Assembly (NCBI GenBank): GCA_016802295.1
Contig: JAESIW010000118.1
Span: 831,622-895,621 of the forward strand
Length of the DNA stretch: 64,000 bases
Origin: Brachionus rotundiformis
Lineage: Eukaryota > Rotifera > Eurotatoria > Ploima > Brachionidae
Direction of reading: 5' to 3'
Shown: piece after piece, positions 1-13,640 of the stretch
Position numbering within the stretch: position 1 is the first letter of the stretch
Layout: every line of letters begins with the position of its first letter
Position numbers and translations under genes: made by a program
Notes under the pieces: generated by a model
Databases searched by the model: none
What the model saw: only the letters and a program-made list of their open reading frames with translations
Told to the model about the DNA's origin: nothing

Positions 1-447
1 GAGCTTAATGGTCAAAGACGATCACAGAAGCAATTTTAGGGTTATACCTAAAATCATGATCGTTCATTAAAATTTATTAGTTAAACGGTGTATAGATATT
101 TTTATACAAAAGTAATTTTTATGATATTTGACATGACAGTATGGACAATTTATTTAGAAAAATGCTAAGTAATAATTTACCAAAAATGATGTAAATGAAC
201 ACCTGGTAATGAGGAACATGTGGAAAAATTAAATTTATTTTACATATAATTATTTTCTAAAATAAAACAAATAACAAAAAAAGCGCCTTAACGAACGGAA
301 AGCTTTGGGAGGACATGTGACTAGCCTTGAGTCGGACTTGGGTGACTTGTATACTAAACAAGAAATTTATAAACAAATAGTTATCTAAATTTTGATATAT
401 ATGTGGCAAGTTAGGTTTTTAAATTATAATAATGGAGAAAGTTTTAC
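1..447 (-). other. Intron of the PP4R3 gene (partial)
   Basis: AT-rich sequence downstream of the GTAAAA donor at 447 on the minus strand. The protein breaks off at a conserved point of the PP4R3 family (after DPENMLSAVN), and I see no continuation of the conserved helical repeats in the remaining bases. The intron therefore appears to run past the left edge of the window. Confidence 0.6.
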
Positions 448-2157
448 ATTGACAGCAGAGAGCATGTTTTCCGGATCGATAAGCAGCTTGAGAATGTTCA
501 AAATCTGCAGTGCACCACTAAGCTCGGGATCGGGGTCGTTGATCATTTGTCTGATAACGTAGTTGATGAGAATGGGCTCGAAAACATCGTCCGTATTGAG
601 TACATCACTAAAAGTCACGTGATCACGTGACTGACAAGGGCTTTCCGACATGCTGTTTGTCTCGGTTCGGTCCGATTTGTTAAGGCTCGAGTTCAAATTG
701 TTAATAGACGACTTGGCCTCGATTTCGTTCAGTATATACTCCCTGACCATGGTCGGACTAACTTCGACCAAATGACACAGAATATCGATGGCTACCGGGC
801 TCAGCTCGTCGTCTCTCAGGTCCAATATATTCTCCAACACGTCTAATATGCCGTGCTCGTACAAAGACTAAAAAAATGTCATTACTAAATCGCCTCAGCT
901 ATTGTGCATTAAGGACTCACTCTAAAAAACGGTTCCCTGGTCTGCTGTAGGCCGTGTAAAAAACTTGAATATTCTCTCAAAAAAAATAGTATGTCCCTGC
1001 GTTTGGCCGTGTCTATGTTTGCTTTTTTTATCTCTTCAAATAGTTCATTCAAAAATCGTTCATCTTCCTTAATTAAAAAATTTTATTATCTTTTTTTGTT
1101 TTTTTTTTTTTGTTTTTTATTTATTTAATAATAAAGAAATAATTTCATTTTATCAATATTTTATTTAAATTAATTTATATAATGTTATTCTCACCTGTAT
1201 CAAATTGCTTATCTCTACTTTGTTCAAGAATACAAACGATGACAAACTAGTGAGTGAATTTTCCTCAAAGACACTTGGCGCTGGCAAAATAACGTCCTGT
1301 ATGTACTGTACTTTGTAGGTCTGGTGTATTTTGTTGACTAGGTCGGCATTGCGAAAGGGTATGATCTCCTTAAAGTTGGACTTGGTCGATATGTACTCTC
1401 TGTGCTTGGGATAGCCGGTGTCTTTTTTGTTCGGATCATATTCCAGGCAGCCGATTACGTTCATGATAATCTCGTCTGACAAGAGTATGTCCAAGAGGGA
1501 AGATTTGTTCAGATAGAATAGGCTGCGGAATATGTCGAAAAGATAGTTGAGGCCCTCGGTGTTGTCGAGGTCCTCGCATATGTGGAAAAGATCGATGAGT
1601 TTTTTGATATAGGTGTTTGTTTCGAGGATGGTTGAGAGACGTTCTTTGTAAATTTTGGACTTGCGGGACAGCTCGATGGTGAAAAAGTCGCGTATTTCCC
1701 TGAGCTTGCTGAGTTCGCAGGGAGGCAGGTCGTTGCTCGGCGAGGTGTTTATGTCGCTCTCGAGCTGGTCCTCGTCCGATTCGTCGAGGTTGTCGCTGGA
1801 GCCGGCGAGGGTGCGCGACGAGGTCGTGTCCAGAGACGAGTCCTCGCCGAGCACTTCGCATATCTTCTCCCATATCTCGTCACAGCCGGCCTTTTCTTGG
1901 AAGCTGAGCGCCAGGTCCCGCCGGCTCGTGTCCGACCACACGATCAGCGTGTCCTGCTGCCGCTGGTAAACTATGGATAGCAAAATTTTCGCCTCTAGCA
2001 GTATGGACGAGTCCGATTCGGACTTGACGACTAGTGACACTGATCGCTGTTTGTCGTTGTATATCCATGAGACGTGCCCGGTGCCCCGGTCGACCCATTG
2101 TCGCGCGTCATTCAACACATAGTGCTTTACTCGTCGTCGTGTGTCTACTGTTGCCAT
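448..2157 (-). CDS. SMEK: PP4R3/SMEK, protein phosphatase 4 regulatory subunit 3 (5' part)
   Basis: Regulatory subunit 3 of protein phosphatase 4 (SMEK in vertebrates, Falafel in flies), which directs the PP4 catalytic core to nuclear and centromeric substrates. Three exons are visible: 2157-1195, 1067-921 and 867-448, separated by introns of 127 and 53 nt with GT..AG ends, all in phase 0 (510 codons seen). The N-terminal EVH1/PH-like domain (about residues 5-105) contains RRRVKHYVLND, DRGTGHVSW and the nearly invariant LALSFQEKAGCDEIWEKIC. The SMK-1 helical repeat region follows, with NTEGLNYLFDIFRSLFYLNK, GCLEYDP, KIHQTYKVQYIQDVILPAPS and TLIDPENML-like sequence. The start is well placed: an in-frame TAA lies immediately before the ATG. 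An acidic, Ser-rich insert (residues about 105-145) and a Ser/Asn insert in exon 3 are family-variable. The gene is cut by the left edge; the family is usually about 800 residues. Confidence 0.96.
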
Positions 2158-5100
2158 TTAGTCCTTGCTCAATCTGGGCTGTTGATTAATATATCATTTA
2201 ATTCTGTAAAATAGAGTTACAAGTACTTGGTGAATTTAATGAATTTTATTTTATCAAGAAAAATAATATATATATATATATATATAAAAAAGTAATTGAA
2301 AATGAACTAGAATTTGTTAATATATTCATATGTGATCATTAGTGGCATAATAATCGTACTATTCAGGCAATTTGGCAGCCAAATTGTCTAGATTTTTTCT
2401 CCTAGCTTTAGAAATAAGTGATCATTGATGCAAAACGGTGTAATATAAACCTTTTGTGTACACGAGCAATGGACGATGGTCTAATTAATTTTATTCTAGT
2501 CGGACTAATTTTGTGTCGTGTGTCCATTTGACTAACTGTCATTCATAAAATAATTTCGCTAGCTTACACATTCAGTGTTCGTAGGCCTATAATTACGTCA
2601 TTCATAAATGCGCGAGCATGTCGCGATATTTTTTGTCCGATTTGTGGTTGCCGATTTAAAAAGAACTGACTCTCTTGGTCTTGGGCAAATTTTTTTCTCT
2701 TTTGTTTTTTTGTTTTAATTTAAATTATATAAATAAAATTGATTTTTATTTTAATATTTAATAAAAAGAGTGACCATTTTCAAAATTAACTACATTTAAT
2801 AGAGTTTTGTGTCGAGCTTTTTTTAATAAATGTCTTAATTAACTTAATTACATTGCTATTTAACTCACCGATCGGGGAAGTTAATTTTTGAGTTAAAAAT
2901 AAAATTATCTCAGCTAAAAAAGGGAGTTTAGTCTAAAAAGTTTTTACTTCTTATCATACTGACAAATTGAAGATAATTATCACATTCAAATGATCATATA
3001 ATAATATTGAATATCTTTAAGTTTAAAATTACTTCCAGAATATTCCAATAATCAACATTTAATTGAATGCATGCAAAATGTATGGTGTATAATAATGACT
3101 TAACTGCTTTGGTCAGCAAAAAAGTTCTATCAAAATTATTTTAAAATCGAATTTTGGAATAGACAAACATGATTATAAAAAATTGACAAAAATCAAATAA
3201 ATTCCACTTTCTTGATCGTGTAGTAACGATATAACCTAACCCTAACCCTATTGAAGTTTTTTTTCACGATATAAGAACAAAATTAAGTAAAGATCAAGGA
3301 GTCAAACTTTCTAGCTCAAGTCTGAATCATTTTCCACTGAAATTACTTGATTCAATTTATCTCCTAATTACTTGAATAAATAATTCAAATTGATGTTGAA
3401 ATAAATTTTTGAATGATGTAGAATAATTTTTAATTTTTGAAATTACATAAAAATTTCCCAATGTTATTATTTCCTATTTATCACTTTAGGCAAAAAAAAC
3501 TTCATCGCCAATAATAGCATTTGAAGATTTTATATTTGACTTAATAATACATTATCAACATTGACTGGATTCATCTTTATCTCATTAGCTTAATTAATTC
3601 GTTATAAAGTTTCAGAATCATTTTAGCAGTGCTAAAATAAAATTTATGCTTTACTTTAATAAATAAACATTATATTATTTAACTTTTATTTAATAATCGA
3701 AATTAGTTTGACATGATTAAAGGTAATGTTTTGTTTTCATATAAAAGCTAGGTATTTTTAAAGTATAATTTTCCGAAAAGCGATTTTTCAAATTAATTTT
3801 TGCTCTAATTCGAAGCCAATCAAAATATTGCTCTGTTATCTCACTCTAGTTATTCTTTTGGATTTTATTCAATTTTTGAATCAGTTTTAAAATTTAAATT
3901 ATTTTTAGATCCTTATCTCGGCAAAATTCAGTAAAAATAATTATTTCAGACATTTAAATTTTAATAATATTCAATAAAATAAAATATTATGTATTGATTT
4001 TAATTTTCGATAAAAACCAGATGATTTCTTTTCAATTATATAAGAATAAATACCTTACCTGCCAAGAACATATTTGAATTTGATTAACAATGTAAATACA
4101 AATTATATACAAAAACTTTCTTTTTATCTTTTTTAGGTAACTGCTAAAAAGAGAACTGAAAAAAAGGCATTTCCTAAATTATCTTTTAAATAGAAACAAA
4201 TAAAATATAAAATAAAATTTATTTTGATAAAAAATTGCAAAATATTATCACTTTTTTACTTGGAAAAGCTCTTTGATTAATATCGAAAAAAGTGTCTTTG
4301 TTTAACCTAATTCCAACAAAACCTCCTTTAACTGTCATTAACTGATTTTTCATCTTCTAATATTCTGTGACTAATCAATTTATTCCACTTTAAAGAAGGA
4401 GGAATAAAGATTCGGTTCAGTAATACGAATTTTTACAAATCATCTTTATCAAAATCAACTAATTTGTCCATCTTTTTCCTTTTGAACACCATTCAAATAT
4501 TCTTAAGTCTCTAAAATTCATAATTTAATATTTGTATTATCTAATCCACTAGAAAATATTTTTTAATTACTTAAAAATTTGACAAAAGTAATATGAGCTC
4601 AATAAAAGTTGGAATACATAGCATAGCTACCACCAAAATTTTTTGGGAACTATTAGTAAATAATCATCATCAACTGCTCATTGATAATTATAAATAAACA
4701 CTCTTTTTGTTTCTACTTTAATTTTGAATGAATTAATTAAAAAATTTTTTGACTTTTACCTGAGATTAAACCAGAAACTAATTGATACTTTAAATGATAT
4801 GATTTACTGGAAATTCAAGTTGTCCAAATATAAATATCTATCAAATGATATTCTCATATTTTCATATAGCATTTCAGTTTTATTGAACTTCAATGATTAG
4901 GTATTTAAAGATTTAATTAAATAATGGACCATTGATATCTAATAATTGGCAATCAGAAAATTGTTTTTTTTTTTAATTTTTAAGAAAAGAATATAGAGAA
5001 AAGGTATTTTAAAAGAAAAATTAATAAAATATTATTTGATTGTCTATTAAATTCAAAAATGTAGACATTTTTACAAATCATGTATATAAGCTCGGTTTTG

Positions 5101-8100
5101 AAAATTTTTCAAATAAAATTTTAGCTAATCTAATGATGTCAATTTTAAGAATGGGTTGCCACAACATCTCATACTAATCCTACAACGAGTCCAAATGAAA
5201 TAAAAATTTTCTAAATCTTAATCGACATTATTTAGATAAAAAAATAAAGTGGATTTTCTTTTACATACTATCTAATTATAGAATAAATGATAAATAATTT
5301 TAAAAAAATATTTTTAAAAATGTTTTTTTTGTATATGATTTTTGCAGTTTTTTAAAATTCATTCTAAAATTTACGATTATATAATGTTTGTCGATTTTAT
5401 TGTTTAATTAAATATTTTCTGATCGCAATTAATATGCGAGTTTCTTTCAATAAAAGAAATTAATTTGATTATTTTCGGAAATAAAAATGTCATTTCCCTA
5501 AGTTTGTTGTACCAAAATGACCATGTATTAATAATATTTAAATTTCAGGATCTTGTGAAATTTGTGTACCACAAAATTCAAAATTAAATTGCTATTAATA
5601 ATAAAAGAAAGGAAGAAATGAACATTTGAAAATTCATAAAAGACTTTAATTATCAATTTTAACAATTTTATCTTAAAATTTTTTTAAAAAAAAATATTGT
5701 AATGTCATAACCTAAATCAACTTTTTCAAAACTTTAACGTAGCCAAACTTGTGTTAAATTGGACACAAATTGGCTTTTAAATCAGGAAAAAAAATTTGGT
5801 TTTTAATGCCACGTTATAAATAGATTAGAGGCAAATATTAGTTCTGAGTCTTTCTATCTATTATCATTGTCTAGGTTAAGTTAACATTGAGATCTGTGGA
5901 GCTGATTGGTACATCATAACTGTCACATTGATTTTCACATATGTGCATGCATTTTGTAGCAAAATAATACAAACATATAACAATCGTATATTTGTTATTC
6001 AGTACGTAGGACGTGTTTAATCCGATGAGTATATTAGACAAGATTTAGCTTGCTAGATTCAAAATAAATTTATCTTAAATACCAAATCACTAATTTGATA
6101 AGTTTTCATCCCAGTGAAAAAATTTGAAGCGTTTGTGATAAAATTTTTCAAAAAATCATTCAAATATTTGTTATTTTGTGTTTGTTGTATTTAAAAAATA
6201 TGGGAAATAAATTAAAAAAAGAAGAAAATAAGAAAAATTTGTTTATTTAATTAATTATGTCTTTTTTTTCAAATTTATCTTTGGTTAAAGCTTAAATTAA
6301 ACTAAAAATTGATTTATTTCTATAAAAAAATTTTTTTTATGAGTTTAACCCTAATACTTTGGGTGCAAAATTTGAGTATTATATAATAAAACTATTGATT
6401 AAGAAAAAAAAACGCTCCACAATCTTTTGAGCTATTCATTTAACTTATTTAAATATTTTTAATTAAAATAAATAAAGTTTACCAGAGCTATTTAACAAAA
6501 AATTAGTTATCAGGTAGAAATTTAACCCTTTAGGAACAATAAATATTCATTTATTAGGTATATGAATAAAGGATATTACTCAATCTAAATTAACTTTTTT
6601 AATATTCTCAAATAAACAGTCAAAATTATATTACATAGTGAATAATCATTGCAGTATATTTAAAAATACAATTTAATATAAAATTATATATCAACAAGTT
6701 TATTTTGTTAAATGTTATTAATTTTCAAATCAAAAATAAAATAAAAAGCGAATGTTTTGATGAAATAGAAAAATAGTTTTATTTTTCAATTTAAAATAGA
6801 ATATATATATATAAATATATATTTATTTTTCTATAAATAAAATCCAAAGATATTTTATTTCAATAAAAAAAGCAAATTGTACTCTTAAGATATTTAGATC
6901 TATGCAAATTTTTTTTCTAAATTAGACCTTCAAAATAAAAATAAATTTGTTGTATTCATACTACCATTAAGAATTAAAATTTTTTTTCCAACGTTAAATA
7001 TTATCAGAAATATTTATAATTGAGTTTTGGAAAGGATTAGTATTTTTTTGCTATTTAGAACAGAATAAAAATTTAATCGATCTTCTAAGAAGGTTAAATA
7101 TACTAACCTCAATATATTTTTACATTAAAATGATTGATATGGATTATTTTTGGGAAGAATAATATCTTAATTTTTAAAATTTTTCTCTAGCTGTCAGATA
7201 TTTTAAAATACTTATGTAATTCAAAAACCAAGTAAGATAAATAGACTCTTAAGATACAAATGAATTTTTTCATCGCTTGTAATTAGTTTTTTTATTATTG
7301 TTATTAGTAAATATTTTATATAATAAATGTTAGATTACTTTATAAGTATTTAGAGTAAACATAATTTAAATGTGAGATTAAAAAAATTTCGAAGCTTCAA
7401 AGTGTAAAAGTCTTTAAATTTAAAAAGAAAAATACTTTACATAACAATTTTTATGCCTACTTACTAATTTAATTTCAAGAATCAGTAGTTATACAAATAC
7501 AAGCTTAATATTTATTAAACAATTTTATGCTTAAGTTTATAACTTAGGTAATGATTATTAAAAATTTTACTCAAACAAATAATTTGGAACTGAGTATTTT
7601 AATAAGTTAGAGTTAAATGAATACATAGAAGAAAAAAATCTACTCGGTTCAAAATCTCTTTAAAACGTAAGATAATTACAGCTTTTCAGAATATATATTT
7701 TGAAAATAATCAAAAATGTTAATATTCATTTTTAAGAATTTTGCCAAATAATAATACTAATAGTTAGATATATAGTATTAATAATCGCAGCATGTTTAAT
7801 ATAGATTTATATATCAAAATAGAATTTTTTCAATGCTTACAACTGATTTGTTTTAGAGATAAAGTATTTTGTTGTAGCTACATACATTTGTTAGCGGGAA
7901 TCCAACCGGTTTTAAACAATTTAAATTTATATTTTATTAGAAAAGTTTTCATTTAGCTTAATCTTTAGTTTATATGTATAAGCATTTTCTCAGTAGAATT
8001 ATCAAATAAACATTTTTAGATCAAATAATTACGTAATAGTTTATATTTCATTAGCGAGTTGAGGTGTAATAGCCCTAAAATAGCCGTATATATTTTTAAA

Positions 8101-11100
8101 AGTGCTATAAAGAAATAAAATAAAATTTAATTGCTAGTTTCAACAGAGTTTAGTAAAGGTAAATTAAAGTCAAATAAAGAGTAGTTTTCACAATTTGAAA
8201 ATTAGATATGTATTTGTTGATTAAATCCAAGCTAAGAAAATAATTTTAAAATCTAGCCTAAAAACCTTTTAAATAAAACTACATTAATAAACCAAAAATG
8301 AGGACAATGACTTTTAAATTTTAGTAAATAAGTTCATTAGTATTTTTTTTTGGTTAAATAAATTCCATGGCTACAAATGACCAATTTTTGAGCGATTAGA
8401 TAATTTTAGCTTTCAAGTTCATTTGGAAAAAAACTATAACTATGATCAATTGTTTTTCAGTAGAAACAAAATTTAATTTAAAATAATTTCGACAAAAATT
8501 TTAATTAATTTTTCCAACATAGTCCCTAATTATCACAACTATTCAGATTATAAACTATAAACCTTCAACAAAATATTCAAGTCAGAGCTAGAGTTTTATG
8601 GGCTCAAAGTTATGCTTGAGCTAATTAGGCGTTTGACTCCAAATTGATGGAACTGAATCACAAATATATATATAAATATATAATTTTTTTTTGTTTGGTC
8701 GATTTGGTTTATTTTTTAAATTAATATTTGTAGCCTAAACTAATCAAATATTTCGGTGTGATACTTTTTTTAATCGGCTATAATCCAAGCTCAGGTCCTT
8801 GGTTATTCGCCGAGCTAATTTTCAATTAGGAAATATTTGAGTTTTCTTATAATTTTAGTCAAAAACAAAATATAATAATAAATATAATAAACACACTTTT
8901 TTTTTTTTATTTTAACCTCAATTATTTTTCAAAGTAAATTTATTTTCTAAGTGGAAAAGAATTCTATCAAAAAAAAAGCCAAGAAATGGTTAGAAATACT
9001 AAGATTAAGTTGTGTTATGCAATAAAGTTTTATTTGAATCTTAGAAAAAAAAATAATTAGGAACGAAAATATAAAAAAATAATAGAAACAAGAATATCCT
9101 TTAGGGAAAATTTGTAAACTTTAAAGTTTATCTTGTTTTTGACAAATTTAACTTTTAGTAAATTAAATTTAATTGTGTGTATGCAGACTGGTCTGGCACA
9201 AATCGCACCAAATCAATTGAAATAGATACTAGTTTTGTTATATAACTGATATTATGCAATTATTGAAATTGTGAGAAATTTCCAGAGCCCTGGCAAGCAA
9301 ATATCTTCTGTTAAGTTAGCGCTAAGCAGTTTGGAATATGAGCCATGGTTGTAGCCGAGACCGAGCTTAATTTCTTGTTTACAGAGTATAATTAAGTGCG
9401 GTGTAGAGCTTCATTTGCAATTTGAATTCGATTCTAGGCATTAATGACTTAAAGTCTGGCTGAAGTTGTTTCCCCATCGCTAGAGGCGAATAATAATTCG
9501 CTTCTAAAAGAAAACAGAGCGAAAAGATACGAGAAGCATTATCGATCCGCATTCATTCCATTTGATTAATTCGCTCATTTTATCTTATCTATTTAGTAGA
9601 GGGATTAAATCAACCTACATATTGTTTACAATTTAAATTAATTTAAACATACCATAAACTAGGCAAAAAGCCTTACTTAAGAAATTTTAACTCTCATCTA
9701 AATACAAAATCTATTTGCATTGAGCAAATAATTTTATTTATTTAAATCATTGGTTTTACGTGAGCTATTGTCTATTTATTCCTAAGCTTTTCAATATGCT
9801 TAATATCTCATTTAAAATCCATTTGTTCAGCATGTTCCTAACAGTCATACTTAATCCATTTTACTTGATTGCGTCACTTAAACCAAGCAAGCTATTTTGA
9901 CCGATTATTATGTATAAGCAAAAGCCATGTTTATGTCAAGTCTTAATAAAATTTCAAAAATCTAATTTATTTTTTTAATAAAAAAAAAAGAGATTTATTT
10001 TTTTTTAAATAAGCCAATATTGAGCCCTTTTTTCGAGTCTGGCTCGACTTGGACACCAACCTAACTAGCCACAATAAATGAAATAGATGCTAGACAAAAT
10101 TTGTTTTTAAAAGGTGTCTTTGCTTTTAAGTCAGGCTTCTAAATATCAATAATACTAATATTTTGGTTAGCATCGTTCTGAGTGTTTGTTTACGGTTGAC
10201 AAGAGGTATTCAAAAATTAATTAGATCATAAATAAATTCAATTCTACAGCCCAGGACCAAAAAGTTGCCTTGATAGGCCTGAAAAAATTGGTCCAAATTT
10301 AATCAAAATTTTAAAAATAATGTATTTTAATTCCTTTCATTTTGAGTTTTCTATTTATCAATTATTATTAATAATAATAAATATGCTAAATATGTCTCAA
10401 CAACTTTAACTTATTTTAGTAGTAGAGGTGCCGTTTGACCGGCATAGCTAAATCCAATTAATCCGTAAACTATTTAACAAGATATCAAATTCTCATTGAA
10501 TTTGATATTTAATAAAAGGAGCATAATTTAAGCTAATAAATTAAAAATTTCATAGGCATTTTACCAAATTTGAATAACTAAGCTTTCGAGTTGCAAAGTA
10601 TTTTTAAATTGCTTGATGCACTTTTTTAAAAATAAAAGATAAGTTATCTAAATTTATTTGTCCGATTGAGTGCAAAATTAGAATCAGATATTAGTTTTTG
10701 GCTTTAGGCAAAGCTGAACTCCATTAGCTCCGACATAAACAAAGCCTGTTTTAAAATGAATAACTTGAGATTAATAACACATTGTAAGACATTTATAAAG
10801 CTCGTTTGTTTGCTATTCATAAATCGGAAAGAACGCCATAGAATCCTACTCATTAAAATGTTTAATAAATTAGACAAATGATTAATGAGAAAAGAAAGAT
10901 AGCTGAAGAAATCTAATATGGGAGAATTGTTTGTTATTTATGCCCAAAATGATAGACAGATCGTAAGATCGATGCCAATAGCTGCTTGAAAGCCTTGCGG
11001 AATCTGATTTATTCCCGTCATTTGCCTAATCATATAATTAGCCGACAGGTTTGAATAAATAAGCATTTTAATATGCTAGTTCAAGTATTTGTGAGCATTG

Positions 11101-13640
11101 GTTAATTGCCTAATAAAGGTGATTTTTAAGAATAAAATCTAAGAATTATATAAAATTTGGTAATATAAAAATTACTATTTTTATTGTGAAGCTATAGCTT
11201 TAATTTAATTTTTTTTATAAAATTATTCATTAAAAAATTCAAATTAACTCAAAGTTGTAGCTAGAGAATAATTTTAATTGTAGGTTTTTTATTTTGGAAA
11301 TCATTTTCTAGAATAAGAAAATAAAATATATTTTTATTTGATTGTTTGTTCTATTAAATCAAGACTTCAACCACCAAATTATAGCTTGAATTAAAAATTT
11401 TAACTTTTAATTATCTAAATAAACTTAAATAAAAAACATTGATTATTCAGAGGATAATTTTAATTAGCAATGAAATAAGATAAGTTTTGTTTAATTTTAT
11501 TTTATGTTTTTTTTGATACAAATGAACAAAAGTAGAAAATTTCATAAAATTACAATTTATAAAAACTTAGGTCAGCATTTTTTTTTTCAAAATATTGAAT
11601 TGATTGGTATTATTTTTAATAAAAGTTTTATTCATTAATTTTTTGCTATTTATTTTTGGTCTAGCTAGTGAATAAGTCTCTGTTATGAAAAAAAATGTCG
11701 ATATTGATTTTTATCTAGTTAAATTAAGTTTTTTGTTTAACAAAGACTTGTCAAAATAAATCAGTATTGTTTTACAATGGTACTTGTTTTTTTTTGTTTG
11801 GGTCTAAAATTTGGTTTTGAATAAATTAGATTCATATCTTTACAATTTTTAACTTTTTCCATGTCCCGTTTAATTAGGTCATATAGCTTATTTTTTGATA
11901 TATCAAAAATATGCTGCTAGAGATAAAAATTTTTATTATTATAGCAGGTTTGAAGAGTAAAGTTGCAAGTGCTTGTAGCACTTATTTGCCTACCACATTG
12001 ATTTTTGTTAATGTAGTGTAGCTACAATTTTTTTTCAAGTTTTAACATAGTGGTGTTTCTTGACAAAAGTTTATTTTTGTAATTATGTAACATTTAAAAA
12101 AGCCAAACTACATTTAAATTTTGATTTAAACTTTATTTTACCATGTTTGTAGAAAATTAAAGACTTAAAAAAGTTTTTTATTCGATTTAATCTTATTTTT
12201 CCTAATAAAAAAAAATAGCTTATTTTGTAATTAAATTTTTCTATCCCCACAAAAAAAGCTCAATAATTTAAAAACAAATTTTAGATTGTTATATATAAGT
12301 ATTTTTATGCAAAAAAAAGGTCCAAAGATCAAATAAATAAGTTTACTGTCCATCATGTTTATTACCACGGCATTTTATTGATTAGACAAAATGTCTCATT
12401 GAATAGGCGTAACTATTTTTAAAATGTAAATAACTTTAAATTTTAGTTTCAAAATAATTATTTAGTTGAGATAGAAATAGAGCTAATTAATACTAAGAAA
12501 CAATGTGAATATCATGTTTCTTTACAATTGAACAAATAATTATATCTTTATTTAAAAGGCCATTTTGGGTTTAAGGCAAATAAACCACTTTACACTCTTT
12601 ATATTTGTTTATTTATTTCAAATTTTATAAAAAGATTAAATTTTTGATAAAAGATAGAAACACACATTGAGGAAGAGTAAAAAGGATAATTTTTAAGCGA
12701 TGTTTAAACCGGTTCGCTCTCCAAACACAATCAAAACTAACTTAACCAAAGCTTAGGTTAAAATATTTACTTTAAAAAAAATTTTTAGATATAATATTTT
12801 GCCCCTAGTGAAGCTGAGATCTAGTTAAATCTCAAAATTGTTTATTTCCTTTAATTCTCTAGTGTTGTTTATATTTACTGGAGAGATAAAATCAATTCAA
12901 AAATGTTTTAATCATAATTCTAGTTTGTGTTTACTTTGAGTCCAAAATAGGAAAAAAATAGTCCAATTTACATAAATCTTTTCTTTTTCTCCTAATTTGA
13001 TTATTAATTAAATTTTAAATCATTCATCAAATTTAATTAACTCAAAATTAAAGCCAGTATCTAGCTCATAGGAAGTCTATATACAAAATTTAGATTATTT
13101 ATCTCTTATTCATTTCTGAAATCGATAGTGAATTCAAAAAAGTATTAATATCTTAGTAGGCCGAATTTAGCTTCTAATTATTTTAAAGACCTATAGATAA
13201 GTTATTTGTATTAAAGCTCAAGAGCTTCTACCTTGGCAATCAAATGCATATTTTTTTCTTGATCAAAAAACTCGAATTAGTTTAATTAAGATAAAAAACA
13301 GACAAAATATATATTTGAATTAATTTTTCATATCATAAGATCTAAATGATAAACAATGGCTAAATAAATAAAAAATAAAATGAAAAAAATAAAAAATTCT
13401 GACGCTTCCCAAGCCAAACTTTGTATGCCAAACTTTATCATAGACAATTAGATATCTTGTTTTTGATAAGAGTGGTGGGCTCGTAGATCTTTACTTGTCT
13501 TTAATGTTCTCCAATCGTCCCAAATATTTACTCAGTTAAAACACACATAAACTTGCACGCTCTTCATTTATTTATATATAAAAGATATAATTTATATTCT
13601 TATAACTTTGATAGATCCGAACAGAATGAGATAAACAGCA
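2158..13640. other. 11.5-kb AT-rich gene desert
   Basis: No protein-coding signal on either strand: open frames are short and have no family resemblance. The sequence is very AT-rich with homopolymers and an (AT)n run near 2268-2286. A short telomere-like CCCTAA tract sits at 3232-3250. Less AT-rich patches occur near 2400-2650 (upstream of PP4R3), 5870-6050, 9250-9600 and 10960-11060. They contain homeodomain-like TAATTA and GATTAA words and a GCGAAT/ATTCGC inverted pair near 9483-9502. They could be regulatory, but nothing here proves it. Confidence 0.6.
3232..3250. repeat. Short interstitial telomere-like tract
   Basis: TAACCTAACCCTAACCCTA, about three units of CCCTAA, the complement of the TTAGGG telomere repeat found in many animals. 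It is too short to be a telomere and may be chance or a relic of break repair. Confidence 0.4.

Noticed and set aside
1436..2098. Overlapping frames on both strands inside PP4R3 exon 1
   Set aside because: Shadows of the GC-richer coding exon; no motif, and the PP4R3 reading is certain.
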